This document shows positions 13,608-23,692 of a DNA stretch of 64,000 bases, piece after piece; within the stretch, counting starts at the first letter, position 1; each line of letters starts with the position of its first letter. Under the pieces are notes generated by a model, which did not search any database, was not told the origin of the DNA, and worked only from the letters and a program-made list of their open reading frames with translations. Position numbers and translations under genes: made by a program. Source of the stretch: Podochytrium sp. JEL0797 (Eukaryota > Chytridiomycota > Chytridiomycetes > Chytridiales > Chytriomycetaceae); NCBI GenBank assembly GCA_027596195.1, contig JADGJG010000032.1, forward strand, positions 1 through 64,000, read 5' to 3'.

Positions 13608-14118
13608 CGCAGTCCGCGCCTGGACGGTCTGGGAGCCCTCATACTCTGCAGTCGATGGTCGGTGCGGGCCCACGAGTCTTGAAAGAGTTTAGTAATCATT
13701 AACCTTTTCCGCTGCTTAAAACCAACCCCTCTGGCCTCTAAACACGCGCTTTTGTAGGTTTATTTTCCCTCACCATATACGACCGCATGTGTACGTTGTG
13801 GCGTGTTTCGACATTATAGTTCTTATTGAAATTCTGTTATTATACATTTCCCTGCGTAATCCATTCTGAATGAATCCGACCCGGTCCCCGATAGAGTTCG
13901 GAATCTCTTATGACGCGCGATCCAGTAAAAGGCTTTGACAAGACGATGAATATGGCATCTTTTGTTGTTTCAGTTGACAGATGGGTAATTTGCACGTCGC
14001 GTTCGGTGTTCGACGCGACGCAGCTGTTGTTCTCTTCACGGCATCATGTATCTCGTTGACGGAGACCCCTCAGGCGATAGCTTCGATTAACTGCGTCCAA
14101 AAAAAACATCTCCCAAAA
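13608..14118. other. Divergent promoter region, orphan gene / COQ7
   Basis: About 510 bp lie between the divergent starts of the orphan gene and COQ7. No coding potential is evident. It should contain both promoters; I see no clear TATA element. Confidence 0.45.
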
Positions 14119-15188
14119 ATGACTCTCGCCCGCCCCGCCACATCCCTCCTCCGCAAATCTACCCAACACCGCTTCCTCGCAACTGCCACCACCACCACCT
14201 CCCCCCAACCTCCCCTCACTCGATCCCAGACCAAATCGATCCAACGAATGATGCGAGTCGATCAAGCCGGTGAACTCGCCGCGGATGCAATCTACCGCGG
14301 TCAATTGGCGGTTCTTCCCGCCAATTCGACCATGAAGCCTGTGATTCAGGTGTGGGTTTCCTCTTTTTGAGGGGTCAAATCGGGCGGCCATCCGTTGATG
14401 CAGTTTTCTTTTTCTGGTGAACAACAGCACATGTGGGATCAAGAGAAACATCACCTCGAACTCATGAATAAGCTGTGTAGCAATAACCGCGTGCGGCCTT
14501 CACTGTTGAGTCCTGTCTGGTATGGCGCAGGGTTCGTGTTGGGCGCGGGGACGGCGTTGATGGTTTGTTTTTCTTGGGTTTGTGGGGGAGGCGGGGGGGA
14601 GTTGGCTGACGCGTGTTTGTTTGGTGTAGGGAGAGAAGGCGGCTATGATGTGTACGGAGGTTGTGGAGGATGTGATTGGGACGCATTATAACGAGTTGAG
14701 TATATTTTTTGAGGTGATCAGGGCGAGGGAGGAGATGCGATGCGCGGGTTGATTCTGAACCGGATCGGAATATGATGTACCGCTTGTGGAATGAGAGTCT
14801 TGGTTCACGGCGAGGGCTGGAACGAATTTCGAAATCGCGTCGATCCGCTCGAGAGACTGATCGGATTTCATTTCGTGCTGTTTACGCTGATGTATTTACT
14901 CGTTGCTGGCAGTCAAATTCGCGAACTTGCCAAGATTCCCGAGAACGACAACGCCAAAAGTCTCGCCCAGGTAACGAATGAGCTCTTTCGCGTTTCGATT
15001 TGTTTATTGACTCATTTCCTGATCAAAACAACAAAAAACAGGTGATCAAAGTGCTTCGCGACGAGGAACTCGAGCACATGAATTTTGCGCTTGAAAACGA
15101 GGCTAAGGAGGCGCGGGGTTATGACCCTCTCAGTTTTGTGATTCGCAACGGATGTAAAGGGGCGATTTGGATTGCTAGTCGGTTCTAA
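14119..15188 (+). CDS. COQ7: 5-demethoxyubiquinone hydroxylase, mitochondrial
   Basis: Di-iron monooxygenase of ubiquinone biosynthesis, acting at the inner mitochondrial membrane. Exons: 14119-14349, 14428-14562, 14630-14694, 14913-14970 and 15042-15188, giving 211 residues. The N-terminus is rich in Arg, Ser and Thr and lacks acidic residues, as expected for a mitochondrial presequence. Iron-ligand motifs are present in order: RVDQAGELAA, WDQEKHH, TEVVEDVIGTHYN and LRDEELEH. Intron 3 (14695-14912, 218 nt) is long for this locus. The donor GA|GTTGAG is required to give YNDQIREL. Downstream sits the gag remnant on the opposite strand. Confidence 0.95.
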
Positions 15189-15318
15189 TTGTTTGTGCGT
15201 GAAGAGGAATGGGACGCGTTTTTCCTCGTTGAGAGTACCTACAGCATTATTGAAGAGAAGAGGCATCATCTTTTTTATTGGACGCGTTAACCACCTTCTG
15301 GATCCAGTTTTGTATGCT

Positions 15319-15926
15319 TCACATCGATTGGGTAGGGCAAAAGAGTGAACTGTTTCTGTCGTCCACGAGAACTCGAGCTTTGATAAGAACATGCTTGACT
15401 ACCTCCTCACGTGTTGGCATATCCTGAAGTGAAAGAAGCGAGTGTCGCACAGCATTCATTTCCTCTGGCAGCGTGAGCAGAATCTTGCTAGCAACGTCCT
15501 TCTCCTCTAGTTTGCTCTTAAGAGTTGTCAGATTCCTCTCTTGCATGGTCAACGCGTTTATCATGTCGTCGTCCACACCATCCATCGACTTGCATTCGAT
15601 ATTCCAAAGCTTGAACAGGGCTGTTCCCTTGTCCATCCACTGGACGGGTTCGAAGCGGTCCCCGAATACCTTCCAGATCTCCACCGCTGAGATACCGTCC
15701 TTAAGCTCCCACAAAATGTCGTCGGATATATTTTCCACCAGAACTAGTGCCACTTTGGCGTCCAACTGTTTCCACGCGGCAATTCTTCCTGATCTTAAGC
15801 TGGTGCGGGTGCCACGAATGTATTGTTCTCGAGCTGTGTGCGGGACACACCCAACCTCTTGATCAGCACGGAAATACGCTCCTTCCAGACGGGAAAGCCT
15901 TTCGCATCCACCAATGGCTCAATCAT
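15319..15926 (-). mobile_element. Decayed copia-type retrotransposon gag fragment
   Basis: On the minus strand two adjacent frames carry typical pieces of a Ty1/copia gag (UBN2-type). From about 15926 to 15795 the frame has a GFPVWKERISVLIKRLGV-type N-terminus. From about 15810 to 15319 another frame continues with AAWKQLDAKVAL, ISAVEIW-like helices and LLTLPEEMNAVRHSLLSL. A stop at 15795-15797 and a frame change separate the parts. The zinc knuckle, protease, integrase and RT that would follow are absent, and I see no flanking LTRs. It lies between COQ7 and ACP1 and ends within about 50 bp of the ACP1 start codon on the other strand. A non-functional relic. Confidence 0.65.
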
Positions 15927-15974
15927 GATTCCCTCCAAAGAAAGGTTTTCGCTTTTTTTTCCCAAAGACCAAAA

Positions 15975-16970
15975 ATGTTTGCCCTCCGCCGCACTGCCCT
16001 CCGCGCCGTCACTTCCACGCTCCCACGCGTTGCCGCCATGCAAAGCGGCGCTGTTTCGCGTGCTGCTTCTTTGGCTCCCACTGCGGCCTTCTCGTTCGGC
16101 AGGGCGCCGATCTCGCAGCGATTCTACTCTGCGGGGCCTGAGCCGCTCACTGTGCCGGTGATCCAGGAGAGAGTGCTGAATGTGCTGAGGGACTTTGACA
16201 AGGTCGATGCGAGCAAGGTACCTTATTACATCGATGTATCGAGGGGGGGGGGTTGTTTGTCAGTCGTGAAGTGCATGTAGAGGGATTCGGAGGTGCATTC
16301 GTGCCGAATGTAACCTGTGAGGGATGCGAGGCGAGGAAAAGTGGAGCTGGCGATGCGGCCGCGCGCGAAATCGACGAAAATCAGCCAAAGCAAACCACTT
16401 CAGCGCACAATCGAAACCCCGCGAATCTCCTCGATCCAATCCATTAATCCAATTACTTCCATCTCATCCCCACCTCCCCAGCTCACTCTCGACTCCCACT
16501 TCATCACGGACCTCGGCCTCGACTCGTTGGACCAAGTCGAAATCACCATTGCCATTGAGGAGGAATTCAACATTGAGCTTTCCGACAAGGATGCCGACGA
16601 CATTTTGACCCCGAGAGCTGCTTCCGAGAAGGTGCGGCCAGTTGTTTTGCTTGCGCGTGTTCCGATTTTTCTTGTCTTGGGATTGTCTTGGGATCGAAAC
16701 CGTCTGTAGTTATGTGGGGCCGTCTGAGGAGTTATTGATATGCGAGGATGATTGCTGGGTATACGAGTCCAGGGGAGTGGGGTGGCAGGATGTCGAAATG
16801 CGCGAAACTAGTGTCTAACTGCTCAAGCCAATTTGGGCTTCGCCGAACCTCAACCACGCGACTCGCTCTCGCTTTCCGTCTCTCCTCTCCTTTCTCACCC
16901 TCTGATTTGAAATACTGATGTTCCCTTATCACGTTTTCGCCAGGTGTTTGCCAACAAGGCTGCCATGTAA
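15975..16970 (+). CDS. ACP1: Mitochondrial acyl carrier protein
   Basis: Carries acyl chains for mitochondrial fatty acid and lipoate synthesis and also serves in complex I and Fe-S assembly through LYR proteins. Three exons (15975-16217, 16482-16631, 16944-16970) give 139 residues. The first about 45 residues are Arg/Ala/Ser-rich without acids, a mitochondrial presequence. The phosphopantetheine attachment site is the Ser in [12 protein letters not shown], followed by the conserved [16 protein letters not shown] helix. The last exon adds only VFANKAAM. Both introns are much longer (264 and 312 nt) than the local norm. BolA, another mitochondrial/Fe-S related family, begins 129 bp downstream on the same strand. 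Confidence 0.95.
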
Positions 16971-17098
16971 AAACCCGGGCCATTATTTCCAAGTGATTGT
17001 TGGGGAGAGAAATAAACACATGATTCCTTATTGCTTTCATTGTCAAAAGAGTCTGTACGTTTGAAATCGTGTTGGCAAAAAAAACATCAGAAATCGAA

Positions 17099-17567
17099 AT
17101 GGCAACAGAAGGTGTACCCAAGGACCAACTCGAACAGGTGCTGCGAGAGAAGCTGCAAGCAACGCATGTGGTGAGTGTGATTCTCTGTTTTCGATTCCTT
17201 GCATCCGGCACAGGGTGATCTATCGGATCGATTCGTCGGAGTGCGTATCATCAACCTTTGATCTGCGGTTCCAGCCAACACCCTGCCATCTCATCAAACT
17301 CATTGCCCAAACACACCGATTCCAGGAAGCCAAAGACATCTCGGACGGATGCGGACAGAACTTTGAGGTGGTTGTGGTTTCGGCACAGTTTGAGGGAAAG
17401 CCGCTGCTCGCGAGGCACAGGTAACCCGTCTAGCGAACTGATATGGTCGAAACTGATTGCAATCCAGGCTCGTCAACGAGGCGGCCAAGGAGGAGATTGC
17501 AAAGATTCACGCCTTTTCGCAAAAGTGTTTCACGCCAAAACAGTGGGAAGATCAGGCGGCGAAATGA
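17099..17567 (+). CDS. BOL2: BolA-family protein (BOLA2/Fra2 type)
   Basis: Small protein of 88 residues from three exons (17099-17170, 17326-17420, 17468-17567). The BolA core is complete: [19 protein letters not shown], then [16 protein letters not shown] with the conserved His, then [14 protein letters not shown]. No mitochondrial presequence is visible, and the sequence resembles the cytosolic BOLA2/Fra2 group, which with a monothiol glutaredoxin carries a [2Fe-2S] cluster in iron sensing. The cysteine in DGCG is in the variable loop that can contribute a ligand. Assignment to the BOLA2 rather than the BOLA1 type is a judgement from motif resemblance. Confidence 0.88.
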
Positions 17568-17626
17568 GACAGAGAATCGATGCGGGTCGGAATATTATAA
17601 TAAACAAACAAGTCTTTTGCATGTCT

Positions 17627-17701
17627 GCGCGCGTCGCCTCCTTCAATCTCGCAACGACACCTCCGCCCACAACGCGTCCCATTCGAGACTCAATACCCGT
17701 T
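17627..17701 (+). repeat. Orphan partial copy of the 5' coding end of the CNB gene
   Basis: A stretch of about 75 bp repeats the beginning of the CNB gene at 18216-18290 with scattered mismatches and a perfect 33-bp core (17666-17698 equals 18255-18287). Translated it still reads ARRLLQSRNDT...HNASHSRLNT, almost the residues of the intact gene. It has no start codon context of its own and sits 60 bp after the BolA stop. The rest of 17568-18130 shows no other coding signal and should hold the BolA 3' end and CNB promoter. Confidence 0.8.
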
Positions 17702-18130
17702 CTCTAACCAAGGCAAAACAATCAGTGGGGAAATGGGGGATTCCTCGGCCCCGAGAGCTACGGGCCTGCGGCGGTACCGAACCCTTCAAATTGATTTTAA
17801 CGATTAAAATAGCGACGAACCGCGTCGTTTGTGTATCAGAAATAGGCTGACGTTTTTTGGCGGAAAAGAACAAGCGCAATTACGTGCTGGGCGTAAAGAG
17901 ATATCCTTCAGTAGGTTGTAGGGAAGATGAATCCACGGTACTCAAGTTTGACAGGGGGCATTGGATTTTTTTTTCTTTGCAAGAAATCGTTTAAAACTTT
18001 CGTCAAGCAAAGACGCGATGGGTTGTAACTAACAACCTGCTGCGGCTTCCTCCCTTCATTTCTGTACCTATGGCTGCAAGTTTTTGCGTTGAAAATCTGT
18101 CCAAGATCTCCATCCTTCGCAAGAGCACAA

Positions 18131-21100
18131 ATGGAATACATTATCCCCACCACATCGCGCCCAGCAACACGCGGCGGCGGTGGAACACTCACTGGCGTCA
18201 ACTACATCCCACCCACCGCGCGTCGACTCCTCCAATCCCGTGACGGCACAACCACCCACAACGCGTCCCATTCGAGACTCAATACCCCCGCGGCAGTCAA
18301 ACCAACCACCCCTCATTCAAACCCACTTTTTCCCTCCACCCATCATGCTCCAGACTTGACAACCAACCCCTTCCCGCGCGTTCCGACTGTCGTCAATTTC
18401 CCTGTGCTTCGCGCCGTAGAAGCCGACCGCGGCGTGGGGAATCACAACCCTCGCGAAGTCTCGCGCGACCCGTTCGTCAAATCCCAGCTCGTTGGAGAAT
18501 CTGGGTTCCTCTCACATCAAATACGCGTCTTGGAGACCCTGCTCGGAACGGGTCCTCCCACTGCGGGAGTGAACCGTGAATCTACACGGGCTCTCTACGA
18601 CTCCCTGTTTCGCGAATTCCGCGCCACGAGACGGGACGTCTGTGTAGATGTCGAGCGGCTTGTAACACAAGTGGTGGAGTTGATGAGGGCGAACGGGGTC
18701 GATGTGGAGACGGGGCGGCCGCCAAAGGTGGGGGAGTGGGTTGAGAATCGCGGGTTGAATCGGTTGCAAGGGGAAGAGGAGAGGGAGGCGTATTTGCATT
18801 GGATGTTTCAAGAGGTTGCGAGGGGGTGTTTTGAAAGGAAGGTGTGGAAGGAGGAAGGGGGTGGGTCACGGCGTCGGGTGGGTGGGAAGGGGATGAAGGG
18901 AGGTGAGGTTTATTATTTTTGTTTCTGTTTTGAAGATTTGGCTCATTTTTTGGTCTTGCAGACGAGGAAGAGGAAGCGGTGGAATTTGTGCAAAGTTTCG
19001 CTCTCGACATTACGCGTTTGAAAAGCGAAAAGAGCCGTTTAATCGCATCCCTCCAACCCCCGAAACCCATCCCACCGCAAGACGTGCGCAGTCTGGGGTC
19101 CAAAATCCGCAGAAAACAGCAAGCCGTGTTGCGCGGGCCCAAAATTGCGAACCCGATGATCCAGTTGCTCGTGAAAAACGAGCGACATGGGGAAGGTGCG
19201 ACAGTTAAGGAAGTGCAGAGGGTCGCGAAGGTGTTGAAGTATGAGTTGAAGCAGGCGAGGATTGCAAAGGATGTGTTGGATCATCGGAGCATGAGTAATT
19301 TAGTGGCGCCGGATTCCAAGTCCTTTGCCGACTGGGTTTGGACGTTACATTTTTCCCCGCGATTTTTTTCTCCTTAGTCTGATGTACCTTCTATTTCCCT
19401 TCGTCCGAAAAAAAAGGTTCGTGAAAAGGAAGGAAAGCGGCTGCAACTTCTCAATGAACCTCCGGAACCCAAGTTTTCTGTGCGTCAATTCATCAACCAG
19501 TATCTCCTCAATCAGAAAACGGGTCATGCTGCAGCCAAACTGGAGCCACCCGCTCTTGGTGTGACGTCTTCTCGGCTCAACACCCCCGTGTCCCCGCCTG
19601 CTGGTTCGGATCCGGCCTTGCACAGAGGTTCACAGATTCGACAATTATCGAGCAGGGAACGAATAGCGCGATTGGACTCCAAAGCATCGGTCACGGGGAA
19701 CGCGTCGAAACCAGCAACTCCTTCCCTATCAACTCGTCCCACGACAAACAGCAAGCTGCCTTTCCCCTCTCATCCTTCCACGCGACATGACAAGAAACCC
19801 TCTCAACCCGCCCCACTGCCACCCAAAACAGCTTCCGAGATGCTCTCCTCCAAAATCCCCGGCCCAATGCTTTGGGCGCTTTGTCACGATCCTATTGCCC
19901 AAATTCTCCAAAAGACTGCTTGGGAACGCACGTTGGACGAAGTCGAAGTACTCGTGCGTGTCGTTCGTGATTTTTCAGCTTTCATGAGATTGAGCGAGTA
20001 TGTTGTGCGTGAGGTGTGTGGGAGTAGTCTTGTGTGGAAGGAGTTTGGGGCGGGGGAAACTGTGATTTGTCAGAGTTGAGTTGTTTTCGACACTTTAGGG
20101 TGGGGTTTCATATTCCTTTGCTTACAACCTTCTGGTAGACGATATTGCCAACGCATGGTACATCATCCTCTCTGGAACCGTCAACGTCAAGAAATCACGC
20201 ACCTCCAATCTCTCCGACAGCGTCCACATCGCATCCCTCCACCCCGGCCAAGGATTCGGCGACGCAGGCCTCCTGAACAGCACGATCCGGACCGCGTCGG
20301 TGGTGACTGCGGAGCCGTGCGAAATGGTGGTGGTCAACAAGGCGGACTATAACCGCGTGATTAAAGATTCGCATTCGCGGTTGCAGAATGAGGTGGCGGG
20401 GTTTTTGAAGTCTTTGCATGTGTTTGGTGGGTGGGAGAGGAATGCGGTGTTGGCGATTGCGAAGGGGATGTGGGTGCAGGAGTTGAAGCCTGGAAAGATT
20501 CTTATTTCAGAAGGTGAGAGAGTGTACTTTAGTTATAGACTGTTTGGCTCATCTCGCATTCGTTTTTGGCAGGTGACTTGTGCAAGGAGATTTATTTCAT
20601 CAAGCAAGGCGCGGTTGCAATGTACAAGAACGTCACTTACAAGGGCAAGCAGATCTCTGTCAAAGTCGCGTTGCTGGGCCACCGCGCGATTCTGTGTCCC
20701 GAAGCTGTCCTCTTAAAAGGCAAATACCCAATCCTCCGAACCCGTAAGACATCCACCGACCCCATACCCTTCCACCAACACAATTCCCATCCCATCAAAC
20801 CCGTGACCACCTCCACAAACTCCACAAACGTGTACTCCCGCTTCACGATCCGCGCCGCCGGTCAACACGACACGTTGTTGCTCGAAGCCGCGCATAACAT
20901 CCGCCTTGCGGATCATCGGCAACGTGCCTCCGCCGAACGCGACGGCATGGTCATGGATTTCCGCACCATCCGCGACTTTAACCGTTTCGAAACGCAAGAC
21001 TGGGTGTATGAAGACCTCATCGATTTAGTTGCCACGCGGGAGGAGGATGAAATGAAACGCGTGAGGAGACAAGTTGTGCAGGATGAACGGTTTAATCCTG

Positions 21101-21420
21101 CGCTACGGCCTTCGATGCGGGATGCCGCGGTTCCAGTGCATCGGTCAGAGACGGTGGGTGGCGTTGTGTTGGTGTGTGCGGAGGCTGCAGATGTGAGGAT
21201 TGGGGTGGGGAGTGTGGAGGCTGTGGTGGGGTTGTTGGGGATGACGGAGGAGGAGTGTGTTGGGATTCAGGAGGCGAAAATGGAGAGGGGAAAGTGGAGG
21301 AAGATGAAGAAGGAGAGTATGCAAGGGATGAAGAAGGAGGTGAAAGTGGATTGTCAGGCTGAGTATGGGACTGTGATTGGGGAGAAGCAGAAGGTTACTA
21401 CCGAGCTGTGGAGGAGGTGA
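18131..21420 (+). CDS. Cyclic-nucleotide-binding-domain protein, copy 1
   Basis: Five exons (18131-18902, 18962-19335, 19378-20074, 20139-20513, 20573-21420) give about 1021 residues. A CNB domain begins at the start of exon 4: DIANAWYIILSGTVNVKK, then GQGFGDAGLLNSTIRTAS, a phosphate-binding-cassette-like segment in which the usual Glu is Asp and the Arg is kept. A second, degenerate CNB-like fold follows (GDLCKEIYFIKQGAVAMYK ... RFTIRA). The N-terminal half has an IPP-ARRLLQS motif and a conserved DVRSLGSKIRRK block; the C-terminus is charged. The arrangement resembles CNBD-type proteins linked to cilia in other eukaryotes (inference). A full paralog lies at 27141-30467. The exon 3 acceptor could also be 42 nt downstream. 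Confidence 0.8.
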
Positions 21421-21581
21421 GAAGTGCTGGGAATCAATGCAAGAATCAATAAATATCTCGCACGACAATCGACATGCAAGTGGAAAACGCGTTATGAAAT
21501 AATGCAGAAGATATATTACTTGTAATGAAAACGAAAATTATGCAATTAAAGAGAAAAGAATGGAAGTCGCGCAAGAGGCTC

Positions 21582-23154
21582 TCATTTCTCCTCGGCTTTG
21601 GAGCCCTCAACATCCCCAGTCACATGGTCGCCAAACACGGCCCCAATCTCCTCCAACGACAAGCCCTTGGTCTCAGGAACATAGAACCAAGCGTACACGA
21701 ACATGATGGCACAGAAGGTGAAGAAGATCCAGTAAACAACGGGCTCGTAGTTCAACGCGGCAAACACTTGCGGGAACCCGAACGCCAAAATCGCGTTCCA
21801 GATCCAGTTGGTCATGGTCGAGATACTGGCACCCTTGGCACGCACGCGAAGAGGGAAGATTTCGGCGTTGTACGACCACACGACGGGGCCCCAGGTGCTC
21901 GCGAAACAGATCAAGAAGACGTAGATGGAAATGATGGCTCCCCAGGCCATGGATTGGTTGTTTTCCGAGAGGGTGAGGAACGTGAAGACTCCAGCGTGTC
22001 CGATCGCCATTCCGACGCCACCCCAGGTCAAAAGACTCTTGCGACCGAAACGCTCAACAGCCCACATGGCAGGGAAAGTGGCGAGGAAGTTGATGGCGGC
22101 GTTGGCAAGCGGGAAAGCAATAACAGTCTGCTCGTAAGAGAATCCCATGGCCTTGAAGATGGACGCAGAGTAGTAGAGAATCACGTTGATACCAGATAAC
22201 TGCTGCAGAGTTTGGTTGATGACGGAAATGATGACGCGACGAACATTGGATCCTTGGAAAACCTCACTCCAGGGCGCGTTTCCGAGCGACTTGTCAAACT
22301 CGGCCGTGTCGTGGATCTCCTTGTATTCGGCGACAACAGCAGAATCGTCAAAATCGAGACCACGGAGCTTGGCAATGACATGCTGGGCTGTCTCGTGTTG
22401 GTCGTGGTCGGCCAACCATCTTGGAGACTCTGGAATCATGGATACGAGGATCAAGAGAACTCCAGCGGGAACGATTTGCATGCCGAGAGCGAGACGCCAT
22501 TGCAATTCATCCAAGTTGTCGACAGCCGTGATGATGATGGAGTTGACACCGGTGGCAATAAAGATTCCGAGGGTGATCATGAGCTGGTAGATAGTTGTGA
22601 GAGCTCCACGAGTGCTTGGCGACGCGGTTTCGGCAATGTAGATGGGAACGACGAGGGACGCAATACCGATGGCAAGTCCAGAGAGAACGCGTCCGATGAT
22701 GAGTGGGGTCAGGGTGTCAACAGCGCATTGGATGGCGCCTCCGACGGCAAAGAGCGCTCCGGTAATGAGAATACACTTCTTGCGCCCGAGTTTATCGGCC
22801 AGGTAAGAGCACAGGGCCGCTCCAAAGACGCAACCAATGAGGAAAGAAGAGGTGATCCAAGACTCGGAAGTCGCCTTGGTGCTGCTCTCGATCGTTTCGT
22901 TGTCGGCGTTGTAGATTGGCATGCCGTAGCTGTCCATTTCAATCAGAGCGAATCGCATTTGGAAGGACACCATTCCGAGAACTTGTCCAATGACACCTGC
23001 AGAAGATAAAAGTTAAGAATCTTGGCCACGAACTCAGGCGGTCGCAAGTGGGCTTACCAATCTCGTAACCGAAAAGAAGTCCTCCGATACCCGCGGCAAA
23101 GCCGACAAGCCAGTTGTATGCAGAGCTGCCCTTGGTAGCAGTAACTTGAGTCAT
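21582..23154 (-). CDS. Hexose transporter, MFS sugar porter family
   Basis: Two exons (23154-23058, 22996-21582) encode 503 residues with 12 predicted membrane helices. Sugar-porter signatures are all present: GGLLFGYEIGVIGQV in helix 1 (split by the intron), ADKLGRKK in loop 2-3, PESPRWLADH after helix 6, QQLSGINVILYY in helix 7, and VPETKGLSLEEI at the C-terminus. These residues form the hexose site and inner gate of the family. The length and short cytosolic tails fit a fungal plasma-membrane glucose/hexose facilitator. The neighbouring carboxylate transporters suggest a nutrient-uptake cluster. A TATA element and a tandem 10-bp repeat lie upstream. Confidence 0.95.
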
Positions 23155-23206
23155 ATTTGTTTGTGTGTATGTTTGTGGATAATGGTTGGCAAACCACTGG
23201 CGCTCG

Positions 23207-23213
23207 TTTTATA
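23207..23213 (-). promoter_or_regulatory. Probable TATA box of the hexose transporter gene
   Basis: TATAAAA on the minus strand, 53-59 bp upstream of the ATG at 23154. Position and sequence fit a TATA element; the transcription start is not known. Confidence 0.5.
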
Positions 23214-23221
23214 CTTTCTCA

Positions 23222-23241
23222 AGTGGCACCCAGTGGCACCC
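23222..23241. repeat. Tandem 10-bp direct repeat in the hexose transporter promoter
   Basis: AGTGGCACCC occurs twice head to tail with no spacer, starting 9 bp upstream (on the minus strand) of the TATA-like element. The position suggests a paired transcription-factor site. The remaining spacer up to 23692, before the JEN-type gene stop, shows no coding signal. Confidence 0.6.
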
Positions 23242-23692
23242 TTCTATGTCGAGCAATTCGGACTCGGTTGTTTAATTGAGCATGATTTTGTATCACGAGT
23301 GCGACTCGGGTGCGATTTGATCCCCAATCGGGCCGGTAAATTTTGAACCTTTCCTCCCAGGTTCGAAGCATTTCAAGGGTGCAATGTGACTCGAAACCGC
23401 GCCAATCTTTAGATCTTTTGAATCTAATAGATCACCCTCGCCGGCCATTTCTTCCCCTTCGCTCTTCTGGATAAATAAATAAAATATTTTAGTTTGATTC
23501 GATAGATGTAGAGGAAGAAAGGCTCTTGAAACTCATCACCCGTAACGTGAGACAGCGTGGGCTTGGAAAACCGCACCTCCAAAGAAACACCTACACGTTC
23601 TAATTTGACTTTTTTAACCCGTATACCAATTCCGTAATTTTGTTTATTTTCTTCTTTTACTATCACAAAAAAAATGGTCTAATAGTACAGAT

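Noticed and set aside
14772..14981. Open frame inside COQ7 intron 3, in one frame leading into the QIREL exon
   Set aside because: Including it would insert about 70 residues between the THYN and QIREL helices, which are adjacent in all COQ7 proteins.
21525..23009. Plus-strand frames of 224 and 265 codons over the hexose transporter
   Set aside because: They are charged antisense shadows of the membrane-helix codons and lack conserved motifs.
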